Assembly (NCBI GenBank): GCA_029547805.1
Contig: JAKPOP010000027.1
Span: 101,739-165,738 of the forward strand
DNA from: Deltaproteobacteria bacterium
GTDB lineage: Bacteria > Myxococcota_A > UBA9042 > DTJE01
Direction: 5' to 3'
DNA length: 64,000 nucleotides
Position numbers and translations under genes: made by a program. The first letter of the stretch is position 1; each line of letters starts with the position of its first letter. Below, piece after piece: positions 50,691-60,038 of this stretch. The notes below the pieces were generated by a model, which searched no databases, had not been told where the DNA came from, and saw only the letters and a list, made by a program, of their open reading frames with translations.

Positions 50691-51431
50691 CTACCCCGAC
50701 CCGAGCATCCGCTCCACCCGCACGGCGTCCTCCGGCGTATCCACGCCCACGCTTTCATAGTCCACACGCAGCACGGCGATTGCGACATCGTTCTCCAGCG
50801 CCCGCAACTGCTCGAGCCGCTCCGCCCGCTCGAGGGCGGACACCGGCCATCGGACAAGTCGCAACAGCGTTTCACGTTGATAAGCGTAGATGCCGATGTG
50901 CTTCAGAAAAGCAAACGCCGCCAACTGATCGGGAATCGAACGACTGGCGGCCTCTCGCAGATACGGAATCGTGCGCCGGGAGAAATATAGGGCTCGCCCG
51001 CTCGAGCTGACAACGACCTTTACGACGTTCGGGTTGTCGTAATCGGCGGGATCGCGGATAGGGGTGGCGGCGGTGGCCATTGCATTCGCCCTCAAGGCGC
51101 CGGCAACCGCGTCGATCACCGCCGGGTCCAGAAGCGGTTCGTCGCCCTGGACGTTCACCGCCGCCCCCGCCTGGCAGCGCTCCACAACCTCGGCGATCCG
51201 ATCGGTCCCGCTGGCATGGTCCGCCGCGGTCATCTCTACACGGACAAACCGGCTCGCCACCGCCCTGATCCGCTCGTCGTCCGTCGCCACGACAACGTCG
51301 GCCAGCGCCCGCGCCTGGCGGCATCGCTCGACCACGTGCTGAAGCAGCGGTTTCCCCGCGATCACATGCAGCGGCTTGCCCGGAAACCGGGTCGAGCCAT
51401 AACGTGCTGGTATCACGCCCAGAATCTTCAT
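50691..51431 (-). CDS. kdsB: 3-deoxy-manno-octulosonate (Kdo) cytidylyltransferase
   Basis: This 246-residue enzyme makes CMP-Kdo from CTP and Kdo for the inner core of LPS. The signature GVIPARYGSTRFPGKPL is at the N-terminus, VVVATDDERI follows near 47, VNVQGDEPLLDP near 95, and the C-terminal helix region ERAERLEQLRALEN near 205. Length and motifs are standard. The ATG at 51431 overlaps the upstream stop codon (ATGA); the TTG two codons earlier is less likely. It is followed 24 bp later by pyrG, whose product supplies the CTP it needs. Codon usage is visibly different from the genes left of 50.4 kb. Confidence 0.95.
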   Translation of the reverse strand: MKILGVIPARYGSTRFPGKPLHVIAGKPLLQHVVERCRQARALADVVVATDDERIRAVASRFVRVEMTAADHASGTDRIAEVVERCQAGAAVNVQGDEPLLDPAVIDAVAGALRANAMATAATPIRDPADYDNPNVVKVVVSSSGRALYFSRRTIPYLREAASRSIPDQLAAFAFLKHIGIYAYQRETLLRLVRWPVSALERAERLEQLRALENDVAIAVLRVDYESVGVDTPEDAVRVERMLGSG

Positions 51432-52045
51432 CGACAATCCTCCCTCCTTCCGCCCTCCATGCCGCCCGCTGTACCGGCATCCGGCCCGCCGGGCGCCTGA
51501 TCCAGAATCCAGGCCACAGCCGACGGCAGATCATCAACCACCACGGCCCGGCCCAGTTTGTCCGGCGCGTCCCGTTCCACCTGGGCGCCGTAGCCCGTGC
51601 GGACCAGCAGGCTGCGGCGCACCCCGGCATTCCAGCCGCACTCGAGATCGGCCAGCTTGTCGCCGATCATGTAACTTTGCGACAAATCCACCCCGAACTC
51701 ATCCCGGGCGTCCAGAAGGAAGCGGGGCGAGGGTTTCCGACCGCGACTCGGCTGATCCGGAGCCTCGGGGGCGAAATAGATGCGGCTCAACCGAACGCCA
51801 TGACGGCGCAACTCGGACTCCAAAAACCGGTGAACCCGGTCCATCGCCTCGAGGGTGAAATACCCGCGCCCGATCCCCGACTGATTTGTCACCAGGAACA
51901 GGAGATAACCCGCTTCGTGCAGCCGGCGCAGGGCGCGTCCCGTCCCGGCGAAGAGCCTGAAGTCCTCGATGCGATGAATGTAGCCGAGGTCTTCGTTCAG
52001 CACGCCATCGCGATCGAGAAACACGGCCGGGCGCATGGTGCTCAC
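51428..52045 (-). CDS. gmhB: HAD-IIIA phosphatase, D-glycero-manno-heptose 1,7-bisphosphatase-like
   Basis: The 205-residue protein starts with the HAD nucleophile motif FLDRDGVLN and has the GmhB-like [15 protein letters not shown] near residue 52 and [15 protein letters not shown] near 127. It should remove a phosphate from heptose bisphosphate in the LPS precursor pathway. Typical GmhB proteins carry a zinc loop of cysteines and a histidine (C-x-H-x-x-P-E). Here that loop reads [15 protein letters not shown], with no cysteine, so it belongs to a zinc-free variant or a related phosphatase. The GTG at 52045 overlaps the stop codon of the upstream kinase gene. Confidence 0.83.
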   Translation of the reverse strand: MSTMRPAVFLDRDGVLNEDLGYIHRIEDFRLFAGTGRALRRLHEAGYLLFLVTNQSGIGRGYFTLEAMDRVHRFLESELRRHGVRLSRIYFAPEAPDQPSRGRKPSPRFLLDARDEFGVDLSQSYMIGDKLADLECGWNAGVRRSLLVRTGYGAQVERDAPDKLGRAVVVDDLPSAVAWILDQAPGGPDAGTAGGMEGGRREDCR

Positions 52046-53061
52046 CGATTGAAACTCGCCAGCAATTCCCCGCCCTGAACGGTCGCTGTCCCAACCTTTC
52101 CAACAACCACGCCCGCGGCATGGTTCGACAGGACGGCGGCCTCGACCGGCGAGCCTCCGGCGGCGATCGCCAACGTGAACGTGGCGATCACGGTGTCGCC
52201 CGCCCCCGACACGTCAAACACATCGCGGGTTACTGTCGGGATGTGAACCGGGGGTCGTGCGCGCTGGCACAACAGCATGCCCTGCTCGCCCAATGTCACA
52301 AGCAGGAGGGCCGGCTGCAGTTTCGACAGAAGTCGATCGACGGTGCGCATAAGAGCCGTGTCCAAACCCTTGCCGCCGCTTCTGGCACCGTCGGGTTCGC
52401 CCGCCAACTCGAAGGCCTCCTTCCGATTGGGCGTGATGAGCGAGAGCCGGCTCAAATCCAAGCTGTGGACCGGTTTGGGATCAAGGCTCAGCCAGATGCC
52501 TCGTTCCCGACAGAAGACCCTCAGTTGGTCCAGGAGGGTCTGGGACACGACCCCTTTGCCGTAATCGCCAACGATGACGGCATCGGCCCCGTCCAGGCGC
52601 GCCCGCATCGCGTCCAGCAAGGCGTCCGTGGCGTCCGCATCGAGATCGTTGCGCGTCTCGCGATCGACCCGCACGACCTGCTGCCGATGCGCCAGAATGC
52701 GGGTCTTGACGCTCGTCGGCCGGGTCGCATGGCTCAGGCATCCATCGCAGGCGACGTGGTTCTCTTCGAGGAGCCGACGCAACCGTGCGCCCGGATCGTC
52801 GCGTCCCACAACGCTGAACAACTCGGTTTGGACTCCGAGGGCCGTGAGGTTACGGGCGACATTCGCGGCTCCGCCGGGCATGAAGCTCTCCCGTTCGAAA
52901 TCAATCACGGGGACGGGGGCCTCCGGCGAGATTCGGCTCACCTCGCCCCAGACAAACTGATCGAGCATCACGTCGCCGACAACGAGAATCCGCCGGCAGG
53001 CCGCGGCCGCCAGCAGGGCGCGTACGCGCGAGACGCTGAGAGTCGGAATGGACTCGTTCAT
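52042..53061 (-). CDS. rfaE1: Heptose-7-phosphate kinase (PfkB family, HldE kinase-domain type)
   Basis: This is a 339-residue ribokinase/PfkB-family protein equal to the N-terminal half of HldE (RfaE1). Motifs are [16 protein letters not shown], the substrate lid [11 protein letters not shown], and the catalytic segment [12 protein letters not shown] with the general-base Asp near residue 280. It would phosphorylate D-glycero-manno-heptose-7-phosphate at C1. The C-terminal nucleotidyltransferase half of fused HldE is absent, and no separate copy is in view. The next gene downstream is the matching phosphatase, joined by GTGA. The start overlaps the thiG stop codon (ATGA). Confidence 0.9.
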   Translation of the reverse strand: MNESIPTLSVSRVRALLAAAACRRILVVGDVMLDQFVWGEVSRISPEAPVPVIDFERESFMPGGAANVARNLTALGVQTELFSVVGRDDPGARLRRLLEENHVACDGCLSHATRPTSVKTRILAHRQQVVRVDRETRNDLDADATDALLDAMRARLDGADAVIVGDYGKGVVSQTLLDQLRVFCRERGIWLSLDPKPVHSLDLSRLSLITPNRKEAFELAGEPDGARSGGKGLDTALMRTVDRLLSKLQPALLLVTLGEQGMLLCQRARPPVHIPTVTRDVFDVSGAGDTVIATFTLAIAAGGSPVEAAVLSNHAAGVVVGKVGTATVQGGELLASFNR

Positions 53062-53864
53062 GCCGCTCCGAGGAAGGCGGTGAGCGGGCTTGTCGGACTG
53101 GCGGTCTGCTGCTCGGCGGCCAAACCCATCTCGAAGGCCGCTCGTCCCGCTTCAACCGCCTGCTTGAACGCGACGGCCATGCGGCTGGGATCGCTCGCCA
53201 CCGCGATCGCCGTGTTCACCAGCACGGCGTCCGCTCCCAGTTCCATCGCCTCCGCGGCGTGGCTGGGCGCCCCCAAGCCCGCGTCCACCACGACCGGGAC
53301 CGTCGCCTGCTCGATGATGATGCGCAATTGATCTCGCGTCTGGAGACCGCGATTGGACCCGATGGGCGATCCCAGCGGCATGACGGTGGCCGTGCCGGCT
53401 TCCTCGAGCCGTTTCGCCAACACCGGATCCGCATTGATGTACGGAAGCACCGTGAAGCCCTCCTGCACAAGCATCTGGGCGGCCGCGAGGGTCTCGACCG
53501 GATCGGGCAGCAGATAACGCGGGTCCGGGTGGATTTCGAGTTTGACCCACTTGGGCAAACCTGCCGCCGCCGCCAGCCGCGCCAGCCGAACCGCCTCGCT
53601 TGCGTTCATCGCGCCGCTCGTGTTCGGCAAAACCAGGTAGCGCGCCGGATCCACATATTCGAGGATGTTGGCAAAAGCATCCTTCCGCCCACTCAAATCC
53701 GCGCGCCGCAACGCCACGGTCACGATCCCGGTTCCGCTCGCCGCCAAGGCATCACGCATCGCTTCCGGCGATGCGAACTTGCCCGTGCCGACGAGCAGGC
53801 GCGATCCGAACGAGCGCCCCGCAATCGTCAAGGGTTGGGTCATCGACTGAGTGACCAGCGACAT
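53058..53864 (-). CDS. thiG: Thiazole synthase
   Basis: The 268-residue TIM-barrel enzyme makes the thiazole phosphate moiety of thiamine from deoxyxylulose phosphate, a glycine-derived imine and ThiS thiocarboxylate. The catalytic Lys lies in [12 protein letters not shown] near residue 107. [14 protein letters not shown] and [14 protein letters not shown], and [24 protein letters not shown] near 190, are family signatures. The length is standard. A second Met at codon 8 could be the true start. It heads the heptose/Kdo operon but has no obvious link to it apart from overlaps. No ThiS or ThiH gene is near. Confidence 0.93.
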   Translation of the reverse strand: MSLVTQSMTQPLTIAGRSFGSRLLVGTGKFASPEAMRDALAASGTGIVTVALRRADLSGRKDAFANILEYVDPARYLVLPNTSGAMNASEAVRLARLAAAAGLPKWVKLEIHPDPRYLLPDPVETLAAAQMLVQEGFTVLPYINADPVLAKRLEEAGTATVMPLGSPIGSNRGLQTRDQLRIIIEQATVPVVVDAGLGAPSHAAEAMELGADAVLVNTAIAVASDPSRMAVAFKQAVEAGRAAFEMGLAAEQQTASPTSPLTAFLGAA

Positions 53865-53933
53865 GCCGGTAAACTAGACGCGTTCTCCGACGTGTGTCGA
53901 GGCGCAAACCGGCGACCAGACAAGCGCCCGGAT

Positions 53934-53962
53934 TTGTCACCTGTGCTGTCAGCGTGTATTGT
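53934..53962 (+). promoter_or_regulatory. Candidate promoter of the TPR gene, nearly leaderless
   Basis: TTGTCA (53934-53939), a 17-bp spacer and TATTGT (53957-53962). If used, transcription would start only a few bases before the ATG at 53974. Confidence 0.35.
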
Positions 53963-53973
53963 CGCGCAGCAAA

Positions 53974-55599
53974 ATGCGCGCGCCCATCTTCATTGCCCTT
54001 GCACTCATGCTCTGCGCCGGTTCCGTGACACAGGCCGCCGCGCCCGCGGGCAGCAAAGAACGCCTGCGGCGTCTTGTACGCCTGCCTCGCCTCAGTCTGA
54101 CCCTCGGCATGAGCTTCGATCCATTGCGCGGCATCGTTCTCATGCCCGACCGTGTCCTGGCCATGTATGAGATCGAGGATTTGCGCAAGGGGATGCAGGA
54201 CAACGCCAGCGACGCTCCGCGACACACGCGGATCGGGCGGCTGCTCGATGGGATCGGCAGTCACAACGAGGCCCGCCAGGCCTACACCAATGCCGTTTCT
54301 CTGTATCGCCGTCAGGGCGCCGAGCAAAGCGATGACGGACCGACGCTGGCCGACTACGGCGCCGCGTTGCACGGTCTCGGGGAACTGGATGCCGCGGAGC
54401 GGGTGCTGCGCCGCGGCGTCCAGGTGGCGCCCGCCGCATGGAAACCGCACGCTGCCCTGGGCAGATTGCTGTCCGCCCAAGCGCTTGCATCGCTCGTGCC
54501 GGCGACGGGAAGCGCAGGAGCTGATCCGTTCAAGGCTTTGCTCTCCGGTGAGGCCGCATCCGGAAAGCTCAAGCCCGCCCAACTCGAACAGGCCCAAACG
54601 CGAATCGAGGAGTCTGTTCTCTGCTACGACCGCGCGATCGAGTCGGCGCCCGACGTTGCAGAGCCGTATACCGGACGCGCCGCGGTCCGGGTCTTTCACA
54701 ATCTTCTCGGATGGTTGCGCAACCCCGATGCCGAGTCGGAACCGCAGCCCGTGCGTTTGGCCAGGGCGATGTACCCGCCGGAGGCGCTGCCGGACCTGCG
54801 GCAGGCAATGCGGCTTGCGCCGAAGGACCCGATGGCCCTGGGCACAGCCCTGTTGTTCGAGTTGTTCAGCAGCGCGCTCGAACAGGGATCGTTGCAGTCC
54901 GAATCCATCGGCACCGGCAATTCCTGGGCGAATCTGCCCGAGCGAACCCGCCAACCGGTCCGCGAATCGCTCACCCGACTCGAAGAAATGAGCCAGGACA
55001 CGGAAAGCCACACCGCGGCTGCCGCGCTCGAATTGCTGGGGTCCTTGCAGTGTTTTGTCGTCAATGATGTGCCGGGGGCCGAGCAAACCCTGCGTCGCGC
55101 CACAGCGTTGGATTCGAAACGAACCCAGGCCTGGGAGACGCTCATCTTTATCCTCGCCACGTCCAAACGGTCTGAGGCGCTTCAGGCGGTCTGCGAGGAC
55201 CGGTTGAAAGCCGAGGAATCCGCCCGCGCACGCCTGTTCCTGGCCAAGAGCCACGAGATGCGGTCGGATTGGAACCGGGTCTTCGAAACGACCGAGACCC
55301 TCGAACGGCGCTACCCGGAGGACGTGTACGCCAATCTCGCCGCCGCCGCCGCCATCCTCCACACCACACGGGACGAGGCCGGCCTGCGCCGCGCCGCCCA
55401 GTCCATCGCCAAAGCCGAGAAACTGCTCGGCGCCGCGCCCGCCCGCGACGAAGTCGTCAACCTGCTCTTCCTGCGCGGCCTCCTCTTCGCCCTGGCCGAC
55501 GCCACCGAACCCGCCCTCCACCAACTCAGGCAGATCAAACAGATCGATCCGCATTTCGAGGGGATCGAGGAAGCGCTGGAAATCGTCGAACAGATGTAG
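53974..55599 (+). CDS. Secreted TPR-repeat protein
   Basis: This is a 541-residue protein with a signal peptide (RAPIFIALALMLCAGSVTQA, cut near residue 22). Helix pairs with TPR spacing follow: LADYGAALHGLGELDAAERVL near 110, SVLCYDRAIESAPDVAEPY near 205, then LRQAMRLAPKDPMALGTALL and further repeats to the C-terminus. No other domain is seen. It is probably a periplasmic scaffold. It has the more mixed codon usage of the right-hand genome, is divergent from thiG, and converges on the ceramidase-like gene. The ATG at 53974 gives the best signal peptide; a TTG lies five codons upstream. Confidence 0.78.
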   Translation: MRAPIFIALALMLCAGSVTQAAAPAGSKERLRRLVRLPRLSLTLGMSFDPLRGIVLMPDRVLAMYEIEDLRKGMQDNASDAPRHTRIGRLLDGIGSHNEARQAYTNAVSLYRRQGAEQSDDGPTLADYGAALHGLGELDAAERVLRRGVQVAPAAWKPHAALGRLLSAQALASLVPATGSAGADPFKALLSGEAASGKLKPAQLEQAQTRIEESVLCYDRAIESAPDVAEPYTGRAAVRVFHNLLGWLRNPDAESEPQPVRLARAMYPPEALPDLRQAMRLAPKDPMALGTALLFELFSSALEQGSLQSESIGTGNSWANLPERTRQPVRESLTRLEEMSQDTESHTAAAALELLGSLQCFVVNDVPGAEQTLRRATALDSKRTQAWETLIFILATSKRSEALQAVCEDRLKAEESARARLFLAKSHEMRSDWNRVFETTETLERRYPEDVYANLAAAAAILHTTRDEAGLRRAAQSIAKAEKLLGAAPARDEVVNLLFLRGLLFALADATEPALHQLRQIKQIDPHFEGIEEALEIVEQM

Positions 55600-55764
55600 A
55601 GGCCGTGCGGTCGCATCGACCCACACTCCTGAGCTTCACCGATAGCAGTTCGTATGCCCGTGCCGGTGACGAGCCCATGGGCAGGCAGACCAGCGCGTCC
55701 GGGACACGCCCAATCTCGCCCATGATGAATTCGGCGCCCGATCGGCTCATCGCCTCAATCTGGC

Positions 55765-57162
55765 TTATGGGATCGGCTCGTCGAGCAGCTTTCGGATCGC
55801 GCTCAGCAGGACGGCCTCCGCGTCCGGCGCGACATTCGAGGCCTCGGGGCTGGTCTCGTATCCACCCTGTTCGTAAGCCACGGCGGTGCCAATATACCAT
55901 GGGGCGTAGTCTCCATACGCAGCCATGGCCACGAATAGATCCGGACGCATCGCCTTGGCGGCAAGCTGGTATTCGACAAACAGCTCGCCTGGAAGATGCA
56001 GCAAACGGGCCCTACCCAGCGCCAGGCAGGCCACATCTGGGTGTTGTCCGGACTCGCACCGGCGCACCCAGGCGAGCCGGGACGCCGCACTCGACGCCGG
56101 GGGTCTGCCTTGATCGCCGCGGACAGCGGCTTCGAGTGCGGACGCACTCAGATGTTTCGCAGGCGGCAGCGCCACCGACTCGACCGTCCACTGCACGTCG
56201 CCTGGCCTGATGGGCCGGCGCTCGGTTGTCTCCCAGGCCTGGCGCATGCCGGCCGCAAGCCGCTCGGCCAGACGCAGCCTATTCTCATGCGCGCCGTCGT
56301 TGTACTTGCCTGCGCCCAGATTGCCGCCCGCACCGTTGAAATGGACATGCAAGGCGGACGGCACCGCCAGTTGGCGGAGAAACCGGGCCAGGCCGGGGAA
56401 GTCCGGATTCGGCAAGCCGGTGCGGTAGTAGCTTTGCGGGTGGGTTGCGTAGTAGCTCAGAACGGCCAGCGGTCGTTCCCCGTTCCAGAAGCTGATCAGG
56501 GACACGACAGGGTCAATCGTGCCCTCGGGCTCGGCGCGCAGTGCGGGATCGAGGGTGGTGGTCCAGCGTGTCGCCCGCACCTTGCCGTCCTCGCCCAGAA
56601 GGCGCCGGTTTGACGCGACCTGGTCGACGCGCGCCTCGCCCAGCCCCAGATGGGTGACGGGCTGTGCCTGAGCCAGCGACGCAGCCACGGCTCGTTCCAG
56701 ATTCGCAATCACCTCGCGCTGAAAGGTGCCCTCGTACTGGCGTGCATCGAGCCCGGCCTCCTTGAGAATGCGCTCCGCCGAGAAGTCGCAATCCGGGGCG
56801 TCGTGCTGGTGGAGCGAATGCACGGCCACGCGGCGGACCGATGTGCTGGCCGCCCGGGCAAGCGCCTCACGAAACGCGTCATGGCCTCCGTTGGCGATCC
56901 CGATCCAGTCCACCGCGCAGAGCACGATCGGGTCGCCCGCCCCCGACAGCACGATTCCGCGCACCCGCAACCCGAGGTCCCAGCGGTTGGTCACCGGATC
57001 GTAGGCCATTTGGGATCCGATGGGCGGCGTCGCATCGATGTCGAACGTAGCCAGGCACAGCGTTGGCGCGATTGACTGCGCGGCGATCGGCGAGTCTGCG
57101 GCCGGAAGGCGAACGCTCCACGCGCACGCCAAAACAAGGACAAGAGCGAAGCGGATATGCAT
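55765..57162 (-). CDS. Neutral/alkaline ceramidase-like secreted protein
   Basis: The 465-residue protein has a signal peptide ending LPAAD. The mature chain opens with a strand of the type [19 protein letters not shown] and contains [27 protein letters not shown] and a late [12 protein letters not shown] and [21 protein letters not shown]. These are hallmarks of the neutral/alkaline non-lysosomal ceramidase-like family common in Verrucomicrobiota and Planctomycetota. In true ceramidases a zinc-bound Ser hydrolyses the amide; here I cannot confirm the nucleophile, so the substrate is open. It is convergent with the TPR gene, with a 165-bp gap that holds nothing I can identify. Confidence 0.78.
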   Translation of the reverse strand: MHIRFALVLVLACAWSVRLPAADSPIAAQSIAPTLCLATFDIDATPPIGSQMAYDPVTNRWDLGLRVRGIVLSGAGDPIVLCAVDWIGIANGGHDAFREALARAASTSVRRVAVHSLHQHDAPDCDFSAERILKEAGLDARQYEGTFQREVIANLERAVAASLAQAQPVTHLGLGEARVDQVASNRRLLGEDGKVRATRWTTTLDPALRAEPEGTIDPVVSLISFWNGERPLAVLSYYATHPQSYYRTGLPNPDFPGLARFLRQLAVPSALHVHFNGAGGNLGAGKYNDGAHENRLRLAERLAAGMRQAWETTERRPIRPGDVQWTVESVALPPAKHLSASALEAAVRGDQGRPPASSAASRLAWVRRCESGQHPDVACLALGRARLLHLPGELFVEYQLAAKAMRPDLFVAMAAYGDYAPWYIGTAVAYEQGGYETSPEASNVAPDAEAVLLSAIRKLLDEPIP

Positions 57163-57516
57163 GGGGGCATGTTAAGCCGGGTTGCAGTCCGCGAAAAGAG
57201 AAAGTCTTGCCGCCGGGCCTGCCAGTCGTGCTACAGTGATGACCGTGAGAATCTTGACGGTGACAGCATTGAGCGATCCAATCGGCGTTCGCCCGGCCCG
57301 TGGCGCGGCGAACCTCCACACTCTGACTCCACCCTGACCGTCTCCGTCCCGCCTGCCGGGCTGGTGGGGCCGTTCTCGTCTGATCCGACGCGTTCCGCGC
57401 CCAGAGTCCCGGCCTCCGCGGTCCGCGCGACGGATGTTCCACGCAGGCATTTGCGCCGGATTCTGACGGGAACAACGACCTCGACCGATCGAAGATGTTC
57501 GGGAACGAACCAAGCC
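57163..57516 (+). other. 354-bp leader region upstream of prfC
   Basis: No gene fits here. It must contain promoters for prfC and for the divergent ceramidase-like gene. Weak candidates on the plus strand are TTGCCG (57207-57212) with TACAGT (57232-57237) at 19-bp spacing, and TTGACG (57254-57259) with TCCAAT (57277-57282) at 17 bp. Neither is convincing. Confidence 0.3.
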
Positions 57517-59151
57517 ATGAAGACGTTGCCTTTTGAAGACGATGTGAAACGCCGCCGCACGTTTGCGATCATATCGCACCCGGACGCGGGCAAGACGACG
57601 CTGACCGAGAAGCTGCTGCTCTACGGCGGCGCCGTGCAGTTGGCCGGATCGGTCACGGCGCGCAAGCACCAGCGCGCCACCACGTCGGATTGGATGGAAC
57701 TCGAGAAGAAGCGCGGAATCTCCGTCAGTTCGACGGTGCTGCAGTTCGAGTTCGGCGGCTACTGCGTCAACCTGCTCGATACGCCCGGTCACAAGGACTT
57801 CTCGGAGGACACCTACCGCGTTCTGACGGCGGTGGACGCGGCGGTGATGGTGATCGATGCGGGCAAGGGCATCGAGAGCCAGACACGCAAGCTCTTCGAG
57901 GTCTGCCGCCAGCGCGGGATTCCCATTTTCACCTTCATGAACAAACTCGATCGCCCGGCGCGGGGTCCTTTGATGCTGCTGGACGAACTCGAACGGGTCC
58001 TCGGCCTGCACCCGTGTCCGCTCAACTGGCCCCTGGGCGATGGCGCCGACTTTCGCGGCGTCTATGACCGCCGTTCGCTGCAAGTGCATTTTTTCGAGCG
58101 CGTGCCGGGCGGCGCCTTCCGCGCCCCGGTCTCGGTGCATGATCTCGGGGATTCCGCCGTGCGGGACGCGCTGCCCGCCGATGTCTACACGCGCGTCGTC
58201 GAGGAACTGGCAATGCTCGAAGGCGCCGGATCGCGCTTCGACCCGGCGCGAATTCTGGCAGGGGAACAGACGCCGGTGTGCTTTGGCAGCGCGGTGCACA
58301 ATTTCGGGGTGCAGCTTTTGCTGGACGCATTTCTCGAGCTCGCGCCGACCCCCCAGCCGCGCGTGGCAAACGGACACGTGGTGTCGCCCGCGGGGGACGG
58401 TTTCTCGGGGTTCATCTTCAAGATGCAGGCGAACATGGACCCCAACCATCGGGACCGCCTGGCCTTCGTCCGCATCTGCTCCGGTCGATTCGAGCGCGAC
58501 ATGACAGTCATTCACACCCGCACGGGCAAACGGGTGCGGCTGGCCTGTTCGCACAAGCTTTTCGGACGCAAGCGCGAGACCGTGGACGTCGCGTACGCAG
58601 GCGACGTGGTCGGATTGGTCGGCCATTCCGAGTTCCGGATCGGCGACACGCTTGCGGAGAACTCGGCATTGCGGTACGACGAAATCCCTCGGTTCGCTCC
58701 GGAGAGTTTTGCGTGGTTGCACAGCGCGAGCACGGCGCAGTTCAAGCGCTTTCGCGAGGGCTTGGCCCAACTACTCGAGGAAGGGGTGGTGCAGTCGTTC
58801 CGCCTGCCCAATGCCACCCAGCGCGTTACCCTGATCGGCGCAGTCGGCCCCCTCCAATTCGAGGTGGTCCAGTACCGCTTGCAGACCGAGTACGGCGCCG
58901 AGTCCCGACTCGAACCCGCGCCGTGGCAGTTGCTTCGGTGGGTGGTGGACGGCATGGTTGGCGAGCCGACGCTACCCTCTGGAGCGCGCCTGGCGATCGA
59001 TGTCGCCGGTCAGACCGTGATCTTATTCACCGAGGAGTGGTCCTGCAATTTCTTCGCCGAGCGCAATCCCGGCGTGAAGCTGGCCGTTCTGCCTCCCAGG
59101 ATTCCTGTCGACGGGCCGGAGGCGGCTTTGAGCGCGTCAGGCCACGGTTGA
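57517..59151 (+). CDS. prfC: Peptide chain release factor 3
   Basis: This is a 544-residue translational GTPase that recycles release factors 1 and 2. The G-domain motifs are clear: G1 SHPDAGKTT near 20, G2 RGISVSST near 70, G3 DTPGHKDFS near 90 and G4 NKLD near 145. The RF3-specific RKHQRATTSDWMELEKKRGI segment lies between G1 and G2. Domains 2 and 3 follow with NMDPNHRDRLAFVRICSG near 310, GPLQFEVVQYRL and a C-terminal domain. The length is normal (about 530). The ATG at 57517 lacks a clear ribosome binding site; the frame is open upstream but the family N-terminus is here. Confidence 0.95.
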   Translation: MKTLPFEDDVKRRRTFAIISHPDAGKTTLTEKLLLYGGAVQLAGSVTARKHQRATTSDWMELEKKRGISVSSTVLQFEFGGYCVNLLDTPGHKDFSEDTYRVLTAVDAAVMVIDAGKGIESQTRKLFEVCRQRGIPIFTFMNKLDRPARGPLMLLDELERVLGLHPCPLNWPLGDGADFRGVYDRRSLQVHFFERVPGGAFRAPVSVHDLGDSAVRDALPADVYTRVVEELAMLEGAGSRFDPARILAGEQTPVCFGSAVHNFGVQLLLDAFLELAPTPQPRVANGHVVSPAGDGFSGFIFKMQANMDPNHRDRLAFVRICSGRFERDMTVIHTRTGKRVRLACSHKLFGRKRETVDVAYAGDVVGLVGHSEFRIGDTLAENSALRYDEIPRFAPESFAWLHSASTAQFKRFREGLAQLLEEGVVQSFRLPNATQRVTLIGAVGPLQFEVVQYRLQTEYGAESRLEPAPWQLLRWVVDGMVGEPTLPSGARLAIDVAGQTVILFTEEWSCNFFAERNPGVKLAVLPPRIPVDGPEAALSASGHG

Positions 59152-59447
59152 GCCTAACGCGCCTATTTCCTGCCCCGTCAATGCACAAGGGGTCCGCTCT
59201 CGTATGATGTCTGGAGAGGAGCGCATCAGACCGAATCCAGTCCTCCCCATGAGGCGTCCCCGTGTTTCACCGTCCTTCTCTGCCGCGCCTCGCGCATTAG
59301 AATCCTTGACTCGTTTAACGCAGCACGGAAACTTGACTTGTCTGCAACGTGTTTCATCCGGTCAAGGATTCAAGGCGGTTTCGAAAGCCCGGATATCCGA
59401 TCACGCGCACCGGTGTGAAACGTCCGGGCTGGGGATTGCACCCGGGG

Positions 59448-59705
59448 TCAGGTGACTTTCCGAACGGCGTTTTCCGACCCGAACGGGTTGGAGACCCGGA
59501 GCGTGCTTTCGGGATCGTCCCGCCATTCTCCATCGACCATGAAACGGTAATGATAAACCCCCGGTGGCAGGTCCACGCTCGCCCTCCAAATCCCATGACC
59601 CGATTTCTTCATTGCGATCGGCTTCTCTTGCCAATGGGTAAAGTCTCCAACCAACAGGACACTCAGCGCGCCGGGACTCTTAAAACGAAACGTTTGCTTT
59701 GCCAT
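59448..59705 (-). CDS. Stand-alone CBM48/AMPK-beta-like carbohydrate-binding protein
   Basis: The 85-residue protein is almost entirely one early-set beta-sandwich: VLLVGDFTHWQEKPIAM, then GIWRASVDLPPGVYHYRFMVDGEW and DDP. These carry the two aromatic sugar contacts typical of AMPK-type glycogen-binding (CBM48) modules. In larger proteins this domain recruits glycogen or starch enzymes; alone it may regulate or locate them. The ATG at 59705 begins just before the first strand; a longer frame starts at 59792. The 296-bp stretch 59152-59447 downstream shows no gene. Confidence 0.82.
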   Translation of the reverse strand: MAKQTFRFKSPGALSVLLVGDFTHWQEKPIAMKKSGHGIWRASVDLPPGVYHYRFMVDGEWRDDPESTLRVSNPFGSENAVRKVT

Positions 59706-59797
59706 AGTATCGGGCAAGAGTAGCACAGTCGGGCGGGTCCGCAAGAAAGTCCGGCACAGAAACCCACACAAAGAACCCAAAACAGGTTTCACACCAT

Positions 59798-60016
59798 ATG
59801 CGGGAGCACCATGCTGGGGAGTTGCGGCGGGAGAGCGCGGAGTTGCGGGCCGAGGGGATCGTCGCGAAGGAGCTGAGGCGGGAGACGGCGTTGACGGTGG
59901 GATGGACCGCGCGCGGACTGGAACTGAGGACGCTGAAGAGCGCGGGGGTCGAACTGCATCGGTGGACCAAGGGTACTCAGGAGCGATGCGTTGGCGATGG
60001 CAAGACTACGGTTTGA
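59798..60016 (+). pseudogene. Remnant of a RAYT-like transposase C-terminal region
   Basis: An open frame encodes AELRAEGIVAKELRR followed by ETALTVGWTARGLEL and LKSAGVELHRW. This resembles the C-terminal helix-turn-helix part of REP-associated (RAYT-like) transposases (A-E-x-I-V-x-E-L ... RRETxLT-x-xW-I-A ... KSA-x-x-x-LH-W). The segment normally between these parts is missing, and the start and catalytic domain are gone, so it is decayed. It lies in an otherwise gene-free stretch between the CBM48 protein and the ThuA gene. Confidence 0.45.
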
Positions 60017-60038
60017 CCACAGTGTCGATGAATCGTGT

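Noticed and set aside
53934-53952. TTGTCAC and CTGTCAG before the TPR gene, resembling a Pho box
   Set aside because: The period is 12 bp rather than 11 and there is no third copy. It also overlaps a plausible ordinary promoter.
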